This document shows, piece after piece, positions 37,250-46,884 of a stretch of DNA of 64,000 nucleotides. Both the position numbers and the translations under genes were made by a program. The stretch lies in the NCBI RefSeq assembly GCF_002005165.1, contig NZ_CP019699.1:558001-622000 (forward strand), given 5' to 3'. The notes under the pieces are model-generated. The model saw only the letters and a program-made list of their open reading frames with translations, was not told the origin of the DNA and made no database searches. The DNA is from Novibacillus thermophilus. GTDB lineage: Bacteria > Bacillota > Bacilli > Thermoactinomycetales > Novibacillaceae. Position 1 is the stretch's first letter; each line of letters opens with the position of its first letter.

Positions 37250-38569
37250 TTAAATTATCCCTCCCTTAACGTACTCTTTTTCCAATGCGTACAGTTCACC
37301 CATGTACTTCAAAAATTTCTCATTGTCCGTATGCTCGTGTAACTGGGCTAACAGGACAGTGGCCTCTTTATGTTCTTTCGAAAACCCGTGCTTCTTCGCC
37401 AGGTCAAAAGCTTTTTCCAACACTTCCTGGGCGCTGTCTTTTTCCTCAAGTTCCATGTAAATGTCCGCCAACATCAGCAGCGCTTCGCTTAAATACTTGT
37501 GGTTGGCTGTTTTTTCCGCCAGTTCCACCGCCTGGTGCAAGTCCTCTTTTCCTTTTTGAAAGAGGCCGCGTTTAACTGAAATTTGACCGAGGAACATAAA
37601 GGTGCGAATCAAATACTCGCTGGAAAGGTGCTTATGCTTTATGGACAGTGACGTTTTAAAACACTGTTCAGCCATGTCGTAGTTCTCCGTGAGGAAGTAA
37701 TTCTCTCCTAAGTTGTTCCACAAAATCCCGGTTAATTTCGGATCGTTGGTCAAATGTAAAAACTTTTGGGCCTCTTTTAGTGTGTCGATGGCATCTTCTA
37801 CATTGTAGTAGTTTTGTTGAATGATCGCTTTTAAAATGTATATGGAAATGAGGCTGTAGTAGTCGTTGTTTTCCTGGGCAATCGACATCGCTTCCACCGT
37901 TAGCCCGTAAGCTTGGTTCGCTTTGCCGATGCGTTCGTAGTACAGTGCGAGGTTGTGGAGCTGGCGACCTTTCAAGTAAGGGCGTTCGCCGTTCGGGTTG
38001 AACGTTTTGAGCGCCTGCTTCGTGTACCGAATGGCGGCATTAAAATTGTTTTGATAATAGGAAATGTAACCTAAATTTCCGTATGCCTCCGAGATTAAGT
38101 TTGTTTCCTCAGGAACGTGCAACTCTTTTGCGCGGCGAATGACATTGTGAAATTCCCATTCGGCCCGGTCGTATTTTTTTTGGTACATAAAATTTTTCCC
38201 GCGGAAAAACGTGAGGCGGCACAGGTGGGTCGGGTTCCCTTTTTTTCTTTCCTCGTGTTCCAACGCTTTCAAGCGGCTTTCCGCCTCGTCGTAACAGTGA
38301 TTCAAGATGAGTGAATTGATCTGGTCCAATTTAATTTCGAAAAAGTCTTCTAACTCCTCCTCTTCTTGAGCCACCTCTTTCAGTTCATCCAAACTCAGTC
38401 CGAGCCGGTTCAACAGATAGTCCAGTTTATCTTGTGAGATGTGACGCGTCACGCCCCGTTCAATGTTGCTAATGGTCGGGACAGACAGTTGCGGACCAGC
38501 CAGATCCTGCAGAGTCAATCCCATTTCTTTCCTCTTGCGACGTATGAGTTCTCCAATGTGTTGTTCCAC
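37250..38569 (-). CDS. XRE-HTH + TPR regulator (RRNPP-type peptide receptor)
   Basis: 439 residues: an N-terminal XRE helix-turn-helix (about 1-62, LTLQDLAGPQLSVPTISNIERG) and a long array of tetratricopeptide repeats (about 75-430, for example AYGNLGYISYYQNNFNAAIRY and ILWNNLGENYFLTENYDMAEQCF), the layout of PlcR/NprR-type quorum-sensing receptors. The frame is open to 38674, but GTG 38569 (VEQHIGELIRRKRKEMG) has GGGGGAGA eight bases upstream and is chosen. A secreted pro-peptide gene follows one base after the stop. Probably a peptide-responsive transcription factor; targets unknown. Confidence 0.87.
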   Translation of the reverse strand: MEQHIGELIRRKRKEMGLTLQDLAGPQLSVPTISNIERGVTRHISQDKLDYLLNRLGLSLDELKEVAQEEEELEDFFEIKLDQINSLILNHCYDEAESRLKALEHEERKKGNPTHLCRLTFFRGKNFMYQKKYDRAEWEFHNVIRRAKELHVPEETNLISEAYGNLGYISYYQNNFNAAIRYTKQALKTFNPNGERPYLKGRQLHNLALYYERIGKANQAYGLTVEAMSIAQENNDYYSLISIYILKAIIQQNYYNVEDAIDTLKEAQKFLHLTNDPKLTGILWNNLGENYFLTENYDMAEQCFKTSLSIKHKHLSSEYLIRTFMFLGQISVKRGLFQKGKEDLHQAVELAEKTANHKYLSEALLMLADIYMELEEKDSAQEVLEKAFDLAKKHGFSKEHKEATVLLAQLHEHTDNEKFLKYMGELYALEKEYVKGGII

Positions 38570-38933
38570 CGCATAATCTCCCCCGTATTCGTTACTTTCC
38601 CGAACAATTTCAAACATTCTACACGTTATTATAATGAATTGTAGTGTTTTCGTAAATAAAAATTTTACATACAAGGGGAAATTGTTCGAGAATTTTACAT
38701 CGATTACCTCTCATTTGTACAGAAGAGCAACAAGACAGATTTTCTAGAACAGACGGGTCGCGGCGTTACCCGAAAGCCGTAATCTGCCTTTTGCCATCAA
38801 TATATGGGGATGGAACGCTGCATATTACTGGTGATTCAGCAAAAATTGCGACTGGGATTGTTTATATTTTGTCACACTGTTCCCACTTCCGTTATGCTAA
38901 AATAGCGAATATGGATTGAGAGGAGGATGGAAG
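38570..38933. promoter_or_regulatory. divergent intergenic region with two promoters
   Basis: On the minus strand TTTACG (38656-38651), 17-bp spacer, TATAAT (38633-38628) fits the regulator's promoter. On the plus strand TTGTCA (38869-38874), 18-bp spacer, TATGCT (38893-38898) fits the promoter of the coiled-coil protein gene. The middle (38660-38865) holds no ORF or obvious operator that I recognise. Confidence 0.6.
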
Positions 38934-39653
38934 ATGCGGAGAGTTGCCATTATTCTAATTTTGACATTCGTACTGGCGACGCCGGCGTTGGCGGCGAGTC
39001 AAGAAGCTTCACAAGAGCAGGCGGCGGCTTGGGATAAAGTCGTATTGGACTATTATGACGGGAAGTACGGAGCCTCCGAGGAGTACGATCAAGACTATGT
39101 CAACATCAGCGACTGGGTGATCCTTGATGTGGATTCTTCTGAACTGGAGGCACAAGTCCGAGAAGAAATAGCCGTGAAGGAACAAGAACTGGCAGAAATT
39201 GAGCGACAAGTGGGCGAATTACAAGAGCGTTACGACTACTTTCACAGTCTCATGCAAAGCGTAGAGGACGAGGATTACAAAAAAGAGTTGGAGTCCCTTG
39301 TCCAAGACGCGGAGAAAGCTTTGAACGACGCCCAGAAAGAAGCCGAAAGCATACAGAGTGAGATTCAGGGCTTACAAGAAGAAGAGTACTTAACTCAAGT
39401 AGCAGTCGCAAAGGCCGAAATTAAATTCGGCGGCAACGTGCTCGGCACGATGACTCAGCGCGAGGACTTGTTTGTCAACCCTGAAAACGGTGAAATGATG
39501 GACGCAGCGACAGCGAAAGAGTACGCAGAAGTTAGCGAATATCTCAGTGAGCAGCCGCAAGTGGACCAACAAACGTATCACCACGAAACGGTCGGTTTGT
39601 TCTTTCTCGTCATTGGTTTGGGCGGCTGGTGGTTAGTCAACCGAAAACTTTAA
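38934..39653 (+). CDS. exported coiled-coil protein with C-terminal membrane anchor
   Basis: Unrecognised family, 239 residues. A signal peptide (MRRVAIILILTFVLATPALAAS) is followed by an acidic region (YYDGKYGASEEYDQDY), a coiled coil of about 90 residues rich in Glu and Gln (ELEAQVREEIAVKEQELAEI to QSEIQGLQEEEY), then a short region and a C-terminal span VGLFFLVIGLGGWWLVNRKL. The layout predicts an extracytoplasmic protein held in the membrane at its C-terminus. ATG 38934 follows GAGGAGGATGG; ATG 38916 lacks a site. Divergent from the RRNPP regulator, so a possible target of it, by inference. Confidence 0.7.
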   Translation: MRRVAIILILTFVLATPALAASQEASQEQAAAWDKVVLDYYDGKYGASEEYDQDYVNISDWVILDVDSSELEAQVREEIAVKEQELAEIERQVGELQERYDYFHSLMQSVEDEDYKKELESLVQDAEKALNDAQKEAESIQSEIQGLQEEEYLTQVAVAKAEIKFGGNVLGTMTQREDLFVNPENGEMMDAATAKEYAEVSEYLSEQPQVDQQTYHHETVGLFFLVIGLGGWWLVNRKL

Positions 39654-39660
39654 CACTGCC

Positions 39661-39689
39661 TTGACTCGAGGGGAAAATCTCGTTACAAT
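39661..39689 (+). promoter_or_regulatory. promoter of thrS leader
   Basis: TTGACT (39661-39666), 17-bp spacer, TACAAT (39684-39689): sigma-A consensus-like, immediately upstream of the T-box leader. Confidence 0.8.
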
Positions 39690-39694
39690 ACGGA

Positions 39695-39970
39695 AAACGC
39701 GACATCGTGAAACGGCGATGACAAGGCTACGAGTGTGAAGGGATGCCGGTTGCAAGAGAGAAGGCCCTTGGCTGGAAGGCCTTTAACGCGGCGCTCGCAC
39801 TTACCTCCTTTGAGCTGCAGCGGGGAACGCGGTCGACGTCAGTAACCGCTGCCGGTTTTTTCGCCGTTATGCCGGTGAAGGGTTTACCGGATGGGCTGTT
39901 CCGGTAAACTGAATGAGGGTGGAACCACGACGCAGACGCTCGTCCCTTTTGGCGGACGGGCGTTTTTAGT
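39695..39970 (+). promoter_or_regulatory. T-box leader (threonine) of thrS
   Basis: The T-box core AGGGTGGAACCACG lies at 39916-39929, followed by the terminator ACGCTCGTCC (39936-39945) / GGACGGGCGT (39954-39963) and TTTTT. Upstream is a long stem I region; ACC at 39803-39805, in CACTTACCTCC, is a good specifier codon candidate for threonine. Uncharged tRNA-Thr would favour the antiterminator and raise thrS expression. Confidence 0.93.
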
Positions 39971-40005
39971 TTTAAAAAATAGAATCATGTCGAGAGGTGA
40001 TCTTG

Positions 40006-41934
40006 TTGAGCATTCACGTAACCCTGCCGGACGGTTCTGTCAAAGCGTTTGAATCCAGCGTGACAGTGGAGGACGTTGCCGCATCAATCAGTCCAATCCT
40101 TAAGAAGCAGGCCGTTGCCGGGAAAGTCGACGACCGCGTCGTCGATTTAAACCGGGAGATCGAAAAAGACGCCACCGTCAAAATTTTGACCTTGAAAGAC
40201 GAAGAAGGGCTGGAAGTGTACCGCCACAGTACGGCACACTTGATGGCGCAGGCGATTAAGCGGCTGTATCCAGACGTGAAACTGGGCATCGGTCCGGTGA
40301 TTGAAGACGGGTTCTACTACGACGTAGATTTGCCCGAAAGCTTAACGCCAGAGGATCTGCCGGAAATTGAAAGAGAGATGCAAAACATCGTGAAAGAGGA
40401 CTTGCCCATTGAGCGGCAAGTCGTCTCGCGGGAAGAAGCTATTCAGCTGTACGAAGAGGTGGGAGATCCCTATAAATTGGAGCTCATTCGCGATTTGCCG
40501 GACGATGCCGTCATTACGATATACAGACAAGGGGAGTTTTTTGATCTCTGCCGCGGCCCCCACTTGCCGTCAACCGGCCGGATCAAAGCGTTTAAACTGT
40601 TGAGCATTGCCGGCGCGTACTGGCGCGGGGACAGCGATAACCAAATGCTGCAGCGCATATACGGGACAGCCTGGCCGAAGAAATCCGAGTTGGACGCATA
40701 CTTAAAGCGGTTGGAAGAGGCGAAGAAACGCGACCACCGCAAGCTCGGCAAGCAGTTGGGCATTTTTACGCTGTCGGAAAAAGTCGGGCAAGGCTTGCCG
40801 CTGTGGTTGCCGAACGGTGCCAAGATTAGGCGCACGATTGAACGGTATATCGTCGATCTGGAAGAACGGCTGGGGTACCACCACGTGTACACGCCCCACT
40901 TGGCCAGCGTGGAGTTGTACAAAACGTCTGGACACTGGGACCATTACCGGGACGATATGTACCCGCCTATGAAAATAGATAATGAAGAACTGGTCTTGCG
41001 TCCGATGAACTGCCCGCACCACATGATGATTTACCGCAACGAATTGCGCAGCTACCGCGATCTCCCTTTGCGAATCGCTGAACTGGGAACGATGCACCGC
41101 TACGAAATGTCAGGGGCGCTGGCGGGGTTGCAGCGCGTGCGGGCGATGACGCTCAACGACGCTCACATCTTCTGTCGACCCGAACAGCTGAAGTCCGAGT
41201 TTAAACGGGTCGTAGAACTCATCCAGCACGTATACAAAGACTTCGGGATCGAAGACTACTACTTTCGCCTGTCGTACCGCGATCCGGAAGATACGGAGAA
41301 GTACGTGCAAAACGACGACATGTGGGAAAAGGCCCAGACGACACTGAAAGAGACGATGGACGAGATGGACCTTGAGTACGTGGAAGCGGAAGGGGAAGCG
41401 GCCTTTTACGGACCGAAGTTGGACGTGCAGGTGAGAACAGCTTTAGGCAAAGATGAAACGCTGTCGACCGTTCAGTTGGATTTCCACTTCCCGGACAAAT
41501 TTGATTTGGAGTATATCGGGGAAGACGGACAAGCCCACAGGCCGGTTGTTATTCACCGGGGCGTCGTCAGTACGATGGAGCGGTTTGTCGCCTTCCTCCT
41601 CGAATACTATGCGGGAAACCTCCCGGTGTGGCTGTCGCCAGAGCAAGTGCGGGTCATTCCGGTTGCCGATCAGTTTTTGGACTACGGACGGGAAGTGGAA
41701 TCCGCCTTGCAATCTAAGGGAATTCGAGCCAGTGTCGACAGCCGGAACGAGAAGATGGGGTACAAAATTCGCGAGGCGCAGTTGCAGAAAATCCCCTACA
41801 TGCTTGTCGTCGGGGGGAAAGAGGCCCAAAACCGCACCGTTTCGGTCCGGGAGAGAGCTAAAGGCGATCAAGGGGCAGTCTCGATCGAAGCGTTTGTCGA
41901 TCAAGTGCTCCAACAGATTGAAAACTACACATGA
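40006..41934 (+). CDS. thrS: threonyl-tRNA synthetase
   Basis: Charges tRNA-Thr. 642 residues: TGS domain (1-62), editing domain with [16 protein letters not shown] (HxxxH), class II catalytic core ([35 protein letters not shown], motif 3 region ending in STMERF) and C-terminal anticodon-binding domain. The frame is open from GTG 39997, but that GTG is inside the Shine-Dalgarno GAGAGGTGA; TTG 40006 (reading [15 protein letters not shown]) is five bases downstream and is preferred. Controlled by a Thr T-box. Confidence 0.95.
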   Translation: MSIHVTLPDGSVKAFESSVTVEDVAASISPILKKQAVAGKVDDRVVDLNREIEKDATVKILTLKDEEGLEVYRHSTAHLMAQAIKRLYPDVKLGIGPVIEDGFYYDVDLPESLTPEDLPEIEREMQNIVKEDLPIERQVVSREEAIQLYEEVGDPYKLELIRDLPDDAVITIYRQGEFFDLCRGPHLPSTGRIKAFKLLSIAGAYWRGDSDNQMLQRIYGTAWPKKSELDAYLKRLEEAKKRDHRKLGKQLGIFTLSEKVGQGLPLWLPNGAKIRRTIERYIVDLEERLGYHHVYTPHLASVELYKTSGHWDHYRDDMYPPMKIDNEELVLRPMNCPHHMMIYRNELRSYRDLPLRIAELGTMHRYEMSGALAGLQRVRAMTLNDAHIFCRPEQLKSEFKRVVELIQHVYKDFGIEDYYFRLSYRDPEDTEKYVQNDDMWEKAQTTLKETMDEMDLEYVEAEGEAAFYGPKLDVQVRTALGKDETLSTVQLDFHFPDKFDLEYIGEDGQAHRPVVIHRGVVSTMERFVAFLLEYYAGNLPVWLSPEQVRVIPVADQFLDYGREVESALQSKGIRASVDSRNEKMGYKIREAQLQKIPYMLVVGGKEAQNRTVSVRERAKGDQGAVSIEAFVDQVLQQIENYT

Positions 41935-41949
41935 CGTGCGTTCTAGGTG

Positions 41950-41978
41950 TTGACACTCCTCCCGGGATATGCTAATGT
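41950..41978 (+). promoter_or_regulatory. promoter of infC-rpmI-rplT
   Basis: Perfect TTGACA (41950-41955), 17-bp spacer, TAATGT (41973-41978). Confidence 0.8.
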
Positions 41979-41984
41979 GTACGA

Positions 41985-42145
41985 GTAACACCATATCAGC
42001 TTTCCAATGCAAGCAGAAGCGCCCCGCTTCTCACCTGATCGACGCCGTTTTCGCGGTAGTTGGCAGGTCTCAGACAGACGGAAGAGTAGACGTCGATGTT
42101 GGCTGGACGTGAAGTGCGGGCATTTTGTCCGCACTTTTGTTTTCG
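41985..42145 (+). promoter_or_regulatory. L20 leader / attenuator of infC-rpmI-rplT
   Basis: The 200-nt untranslated leader ends in an intrinsic terminator: AAGTGCGG (42112-42119) / CCGCACTT (42129-42136), then TTGTTTT, about 40 bp before infC. Its placement matches the Firmicutes L20 leader, in which ribosomal protein L20 binds the mRNA and promotes termination (autoregulation). I infer the L20 role from position and the terminator, not from a structure match. Confidence 0.75.
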
Positions 42146-42183
42146 TAAACGAAATGGGTACACTAACCCCGGAGGTGACAAAT

Positions 42184-42708
42184 ATTAGCAAAGACATGCC
42201 GGTCAATGAGGGCATACGGGCAAGGGAAGTGCGCTTAATCGGACCTAACGGCGACCAGTTAGGCATTAAGAAACTGCGTGAAGCGCTGCAGTTGGCACAA
42301 GAGGCCAATCTCGACCTCGTGAACGTCGCCCCTAACGCCAAGCCGCCTGTGTGCCGCATTATGGATTATGGGAAGTACCGTTACGAACAGAGCAAGCGGG
42401 AAAAAGAAGCGCGGAAAAAGCAAAAAGTGATCACCGTCAAAGAAGTGCGCCTCAGCTCGAGCATTGAGGAACACGATTTGCAGACGAAACTCCGCAATGT
42501 AAAGAAGTTTTTGAAGAAAGGCGACAAAGTCAAGTGTTCCATTCGCTTTCGCGGGCGGGAGATCACGCACCAGGACATCGGCCGGGAGTTGTTGAACCGC
42601 ATTGCCGAGGAAGTGAAAGACGAAGCCGAGGTGGAGCGCCGTCCGAAGTTAGAAGGACGGAGCATGGTCATGATTTTAACACCTGTCTCGAAGCGGGAAA
42701 AGCATTGA
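42184..42708 (+). CDS. infC: translation initiation factor IF-3, AUU start
   Basis: Prevents subunit association and checks start codon choice. 174 residues: N-domain ([22 protein letters not shown]) and C-domain ([32 protein letters not shown]). The start is read as ATT at 42184: GGAGGTGA (42171-42178) is five bases upstream, and [17 protein letters not shown] aligns with the B. subtilis IF3 N-terminus. ATT starts allow IF3 to repress its own synthesis by rejecting non-canonical starts. The nearest in-frame ATG upstream (42154) precedes the ribosome binding site. Confidence 0.93.
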   Translation: MSKDMPVNEGIRAREVRLIGPNGDQLGIKKLREALQLAQEANLDLVNVAPNAKPPVCRIMDYGKYRYEQSKREKEARKKQKVITVKEVRLSSSIEEHDLQTKLRNVKKFLKKGDKVKCSIRFRGREITHQDIGRELLNRIAEEVKDEAEVERRPKLEGRSMVMILTPVSKREKH

Positions 42709-42741
42709 ACGAAATGACACCGAAAACATGGAGGACCGAAA

Positions 42742-42939
42742 ATGCCTAAAATGAAAACACACCGCGGCGCAGCCAAGCGCTTCGGTAAAACCGGAAAAGG
42801 CAAAATTAAGCGGACGAAAGCTTATCACAACCACAACTTAGGGCATAAAACGATGAAGCAGAAGCGCCGTTTGCGCTCGTCGACCATCATGGCAAAAGGT
42901 GACGTCAAGCGCATCAAGCAGCTGATTGCCAACAAATAA
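42742..42939 (+). CDS. rpmI: 50S ribosomal protein L35
   Basis: 65 residues, very basic, beginning [25 protein letters not shown]-type sequence (first 17: [17 protein letters not shown]) and ending in the conserved [14 protein letters not shown]-like tail. ATG 42742 follows TGGAGGACC. Middle gene of the infC-rpmI-rplT operon. Confidence 0.97.
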   Translation: MPKMKTHRGAAKRFGKTGKGKIKRTKAYHNHNLGHKTMKQKRRLRSSTIMAKGDVKRIKQLIANK

Positions 42940-42966
42940 CGCATTGCACGCGAGGAGGGAACGACA

Positions 42967-43326
42967 GTGGCTAGAGTAAAAGGCGGTCCAGTGACTCGCC
43001 GTAGACGCAAAAAAGTGCTAAAGCTGGCAAAAGGGTATTACGGTGCCAAACATAAATTGTTTAAAACGGCAAAACAGCAAGTCATGAAGTCGTACATGTA
43101 CGCTTACCGCGACCGTCGCCGCCGCAAGCGGGACTTTCGCAAACTGTGGATTGCGCGCATCAATGCGGCTGCCCGTCTGAACGGACTGTCATATAACAAG
43201 TTCATGCACGGATTGAAAGCGGCCGGGGTGGAAATTAACCGGAAAATGCTTGCCGATCTCGCCGTCCACGATGAAAAAGCTTTTTCGGAGCTGGTGAACC
43301 TGGCAAAATCGAAAGTGAATGCCTAA
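42967..43326 (+). CDS. rplT: 50S ribosomal protein L20
   Basis: 119 residues, early assembly protein binding 23S rRNA and probable autoregulator of this operon. [20 protein letters not shown] and [20 protein letters not shown] are the family signatures. Starts at GTG 42967 after CGAGGAGGG. Last gene before a strong terminator. Confidence 0.97.
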   Translation: MARVKGGPVTRRRRKKVLKLAKGYYGAKHKLFKTAKQQVMKSYMYAYRDRRRRKRDFRKLWIARINAAARLNGLSYNKFMHGLKAAGVEINRKMLADLAVHDEKAFSELVNLAKSKVNA

Positions 43327-43349
43327 ATCGCATGACAAGTGTTCGACGC

Positions 43350-43390
43350 AAGTTCTGTCCAGAGAAACACTTTGGACAGAACTTTTTTGT
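43350..43390 (+). terminator. terminator after rplT
   Basis: Perfect 12-bp stem AAGTTCTGTCCA (43350-43361) / TGGACAGAACTT (43373-43384) followed by TTTTT. Confidence 0.93.
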
Positions 43391-43495
43391 ATCGGTTAAT
43401 GACAGAACGGCTCATTTGCGTTAAACTGGCTATTAAAACAAAATCCTTTCGGGCGTTTCGATTTCTTCTATTTGTTAGAAAAAAAGTATTTTTAT

Positions 43496-45079
43496 CCCGA
43501 ATTTCGAATGTGGATAACATCAGCTATTTCTAGCATTACCCACATGGAAACAAACAGTAAAAGTGGAAACTAAACTTGTCCTTTCGATGGGGTTTCTTGT
43601 TCTTGGGATACACTTTCCCCCTCCCCACACAAGCGGGCTCGGTTATTTCCATGTAAAAGTTTGGATAGGCATTATTGTAGGAGAACCACCCGTTCTTCCA
43701 TGCGCCGCCAACTGTACTCATTTTGGAAGGCTGCCGCGATTTTTAGAATGACTTGGCGACTGCGATAGATGATCGTACCAGGGACATGGAAAAACTCCTT
43801 ACGAAATCGTGCAATGGTATAGCGGCGATGAACCGGTTCACAGCAGTCCATCTTAAAACGCTCGAATACATTGTAGGCCAACAGCTTCAGCAACAGATCG
43901 ATTTCATTGGCTTTAAACGAATCTGTCGGAATACGGTGAATCGAAAAGCCGTGCTTCACTTCTTTGATGTAGTTCTCCATGCACGCGCGCTGATTGTAAA
44001 AACGCCAAATGTCGATGGGCTCCCAATCCAAATTGGTCACGATTGCTTCGTAATCCCAAAGAAAGTCGAATTGGAGTTGATCACCATCGTAGCGTTCGGC
44101 TTTCCTGATGACGACCACCATTCGAGCCTTTTTCCAAGAAGTGGCTTTGTACACTAAACAAAGGCCTTCGATGATGACGTCTCCGTCCACATAGCGTTTC
44201 CAATGAGGACATTTGGCGACTTCTTTGGCTAACCGATGCGTCCATTTGAGTTTGCCAACGTAGCCGATCTGTTTGCCTTCCCAAAAACTATAGAAGGTTT
44301 CGCCGCCGAATCCTTTGTCGAATCGGGCATACTTGACTTTACACGATTTAGGAAGACGTTGAAGGGTTTCCTTCGCGAAAGTATGGGCATTGCGGGAACA
44401 ATGCGTATTGCCTGAACGCAGTTCGGCATTAAGGTAAAGACGGGACTTTCCTTCAAAGGCGATGAGTGGTTGGAAGCTTTTACGTCCGGGCTTTTGAGCG
44501 TTTGTCCCAACTTCGGCCCCTTCCTGATTCCCGTACACCGTCTCAACGGTGGAATCGAGGTCGAGAATGCATTCGTCGGATAGGCAGGGAGTGATGAGAT
44601 CAAGGTTTAATGCCTTCAAGTCCCGACGGATCGTGGGCATGGAGACAGCAGCGCGGCACAGTTCTTTATACAAAAGAGTGTGATGGGGACAACGTCCACC
44701 TAAAAAACGACGTACCAGCGAATCGTCTCGCAATGAGCGGAAATGGAATATACGTTCGCAACCCAGTAGCCATCCGACTAAAAGGTACATCAAGATCTTG
44801 AAGAACGGAAAAAGCGTATTCCGGCCTTTCCCGCAACCTATCTGACGAAAAGCGTCTTCCAGTTTGATTTTTTCAAGGTACGCAAGCAAGGGTTTACTCC
44901 CTGCGTGTGAGGTTGCATTCTTTAGCGTGAATTCTGTTTTCATTTTGGCGATGTTTGTGGTAGACTTCACCTAACGGGTGCCCCTCTCTTTGGGTTTTGT
45001 TGTTCGTTCAAACACCATTATACCAAGGATTGGAGCACCTTTATTACTGGATCAAGCAACTTTACTTTCGAAATTCAGG
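43496..45079 (-). mobile_element. IS1380-family insertion sequence with TSD
   Basis: A complete 1584-bp element. Its imperfect terminal inverted repeats are CCCGAATTTCGAATGT (from 43496) and, on the other strand from 45079, CCTGAATTTCGAAAGT (14 of 16 matching). It is flanked by an identical 5-bp direct repeat TTTAT at 43491-43495 and 45080-45084, consistent with target duplication. It encodes one transposase and lies between rplT and ilvD, ending 32 bp before the ilvD start. Confidence 0.88.
43672..44970 (-). CDS. IS1380 family transposase
   Basis: A 432-residue DDE transposase, full length. Visible: the N-terminal region, [17 protein letters not shown] with the first catalytic Asp, [13 protein letters not shown], the central [17 protein letters not shown] with the second Asp, and [19 protein letters not shown] with the C-terminal catalytic Glu, all IS1380 hallmarks. 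GTG 44970 has GAGAGGGG ten bases upstream. No frameshift, so the element may be active. Confidence 0.93.
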   Translation of the reverse strand: MKSTTNIAKMKTEFTLKNATSHAGSKPLLAYLEKIKLEDAFRQIGCGKGRNTLFPFFKILMYLLVGWLLGCERIFHFRSLRDDSLVRRFLGGRCPHHTLLYKELCRAAVSMPTIRRDLKALNLDLITPCLSDECILDLDSTVETVYGNQEGAEVGTNAQKPGRKSFQPLIAFEGKSRLYLNAELRSGNTHCSRNAHTFAKETLQRLPKSCKVKYARFDKGFGGETFYSFWEGKQIGYVGKLKWTHRLAKEVAKCPHWKRYVDGDVIIEGLCLVYKATSWKKARMVVVIRKAERYDGDQLQFDFLWDYEAIVTNLDWEPIDIWRFYNQRACMENYIKEVKHGFSIHRIPTDSFKANEIDLLLKLLAYNVFERFKMDCCEPVHRRYTIARFRKEFFHVPGTIIYRSRQVILKIAAAFQNEYSWRRMEERVVLLQ

Positions 45080-45089
45080 TTTATATCAT
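45061..45089 (+). promoter_or_regulatory. possible hybrid promoter at IS-ilvD junction
   Basis: TTTACT (45061-45066) inside the IS end, 17-bp spacer, TATCAT (45084-45089) in flanking DNA. It could drive ilvD now that the native upstream region is displaced. Hexamers are weak, so this is tentative. Confidence 0.35.
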
Positions 45090-45111
45090 ATATAGAAGGG
45101 GATGTGGAACC

Positions 45112-46791
45112 GTGAGAAAGATGAGAAGCGACATGATCAAAAAGGGGTTTGACCGTGCCCCTCACCGTAGCTTGCTCAGAGCAGCAGGGGTCAAAGAAGA
45201 AGATTTTGACAAACCGTTTATCGCCGTCTGCAATTCATACGTGGACATCATCCCGGGGCACGTCCATTTGCAAGAGTTCGGCAAACTTGTGAAGGATGCG
45301 ATTCGGGAGGCGGGAGGCGTTCCGTTTGAGTTTAACACCATCGGCGTCGACGACGGAATCGCGATGGGGCACATCGGCATGCGCTATTCGCTGCCGAGCC
45401 GCGAAATTATTGCCGACTCCGTGGAAACGGTCGTGTCCGCCCACTGGTTTGACGGCATGGTGTGCATCCCGAACTGTGACAAAATCACGCCGGGGATGAT
45501 GATGGGGGCCCTGCGCGTCAACATTCCCACTATTTTCGTCAGCGGCGGACCGATGAAAGCAGGGAAAGACAAGAGCGGCAGGTCCATCTCCCTGTCCTCT
45601 GTCTTTGAAGGTGTGGGAGCGTACCAGTCTGGCAGCATCGACGAAAAAACACTCACTGAACTGGAAATGTACGGTTGCCCGACGTGTGGTTCCTGCTCTG
45701 GCATGTTTACAGCGAATTCAATGAACTGTCTGGCGGAAGCCCTCGGTCTGGCATTGCCAGGGAACGGCACTATCCTGGCCGTATCCGAAGAGAGGAAAGA
45801 ATTCGTCAAGCGGTCGGCTAGACAGCTGATGAAACTCATCGAGAAAGACATCAAGCCCCGCGACATTGTCACGAAAGAGGCGATCGACAACGCGTTTGCC
45901 CTCGACATGGCGATGGGCGGTTCGACGAACACCGTCTTGCACACGATGGCCCTCGCGCACGAAGCCGAGATCGACTACCCGATTGAGCGCATAAACGACG
46001 TGGCCTCGCGTGTCCCGCATTTGGCCAAGATCGCTCCGGCGTCGGACCACCACATTGAAGACGTGCACGAAGCGGGCGGGGTCAGTGCCATTCTCAACGA
46101 ACTGTTTAAAAAGCCGGGGGTGCTGCACGGGGACTGTATCACCGTAACCGGCAAAACGTTGCGTGAAAATGTAAAGGGGTGCGAAATCAAAAACAAAGAA
46201 GTCATCCGTCCTATTGACAATCCGCACAGTGAACGCGGCGGGCTGGCGGTTCTCTTCGGCAACTTGGCGCCGGAAGGGAGCATCATTAAGGTCGGCGCCG
46301 TTGACCCGGAAGTGGGGGATAAGCACGTCGGTCCGGCGATCTGCTTTAACTCCCAGGAAGAGGCGCTGAAAGGGATTGCCCAGGGGAAAGTGAAAGAAGG
46401 AGATGTCGTCGTCATCCGTTACGAAGGACCGAAAGGCGGTCCCGGGATGCCAGAAATGCTCGCGCCGACGTCACAAATTGTCGGGATGGGGCTGGGAGCT
46501 AAAGTCGGTTTGATTACGGACGGGCGCTTCTCCGGCGCATCCCGCGGCATCTCCATCGGCCACATCTCGCCGGAAGCGGCGGAAGGGGGACCCATCGCCT
46601 TCGTGGAAGACGGGGATATCATCGAACTAGACCTCGCCAACCGAAAAATCGAGTTGAAGGTCAGTGACGAGGAGATGAAACGCCGTCAAGCGAAATGGAA
46701 AGGGTTTGAACCGAAAGTAAACAGCGGTTATCTGGCCCGTTACTCCAAACTGGTCACATCGGCGAGCACTGGCGGCGTCATGAAAATATAA
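45112..46791 (+). CDS. ilvD: dihydroxy-acid dehydratase
   Basis: Dehydrates 2,3-dihydroxy acids to 2-oxo acids, the common third step of valine and isoleucine synthesis. 559 residues, Fe-S enzyme: [20 protein letters not shown] and [20 protein letters not shown] hold cluster cysteines, and [19 protein letters not shown] the C-terminal signature. GTG 45112 follows AGAAGGGGATG. The IS1380 element sits 32 bp upstream, so its native promoter has probably been separated; a hybrid promoter is noted separately. It is outside the ilvB operon, which has its own promoter at 46814. Confidence 0.96.
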   Translation: MRKMRSDMIKKGFDRAPHRSLLRAAGVKEEDFDKPFIAVCNSYVDIIPGHVHLQEFGKLVKDAIREAGGVPFEFNTIGVDDGIAMGHIGMRYSLPSREIIADSVETVVSAHWFDGMVCIPNCDKITPGMMMGALRVNIPTIFVSGGPMKAGKDKSGRSISLSSVFEGVGAYQSGSIDEKTLTELEMYGCPTCGSCSGMFTANSMNCLAEALGLALPGNGTILAVSEERKEFVKRSARQLMKLIEKDIKPRDIVTKEAIDNAFALDMAMGGSTNTVLHTMALAHEAEIDYPIERINDVASRVPHLAKIAPASDHHIEDVHEAGGVSAILNELFKKPGVLHGDCITVTGKTLRENVKGCEIKNKEVIRPIDNPHSERGGLAVLFGNLAPEGSIIKVGAVDPEVGDKHVGPAICFNSQEEALKGIAQGKVKEGDVVVIRYEGPKGGPGMPEMLAPTSQIVGMGLGAKVGLITDGRFSGASRGISIGHISPEAAEGGPIAFVEDGDIIELDLANRKIELKVSDEEMKRRQAKWKGFEPKVNSGYLARYSKLVTSASTGGVMKI

Positions 46792-46813
46792 CAAATTATT
46801 TTACCTAAAACCA

Positions 46814-46843
46814 TTGACATTGGGCTGAGAAGGTGTCTATAAT
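46814..46843 (+). promoter_or_regulatory. promoter of ilvBNC-leuAB
   Basis: Consensus TTGACA (46814-46819), 18-bp spacer, TATAAT (46838-46843). Transcription would begin just before the riboswitch. Confidence 0.88.
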
Positions 46844-46884
46844 AGCATCTAAATAATAAATGCAAGCACGCCAAATCTATATGA

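Noticed and set aside
39844-39860. Small hairpin AACCG-CTGC-CGGTT followed by T-run inside the thrS leader
   Set aside because: It lies within the T-box leader upstream of the T-box core and is more likely one of its internal stems than a separate terminator; a true terminator is at 39936.
41985-42183. Coding region upstream of infC (open frame from 42007)
   Set aside because: The in-frame upstream sequence has no homology and contains the leader terminator and the infC ribosome binding site; it is untranslated leader.
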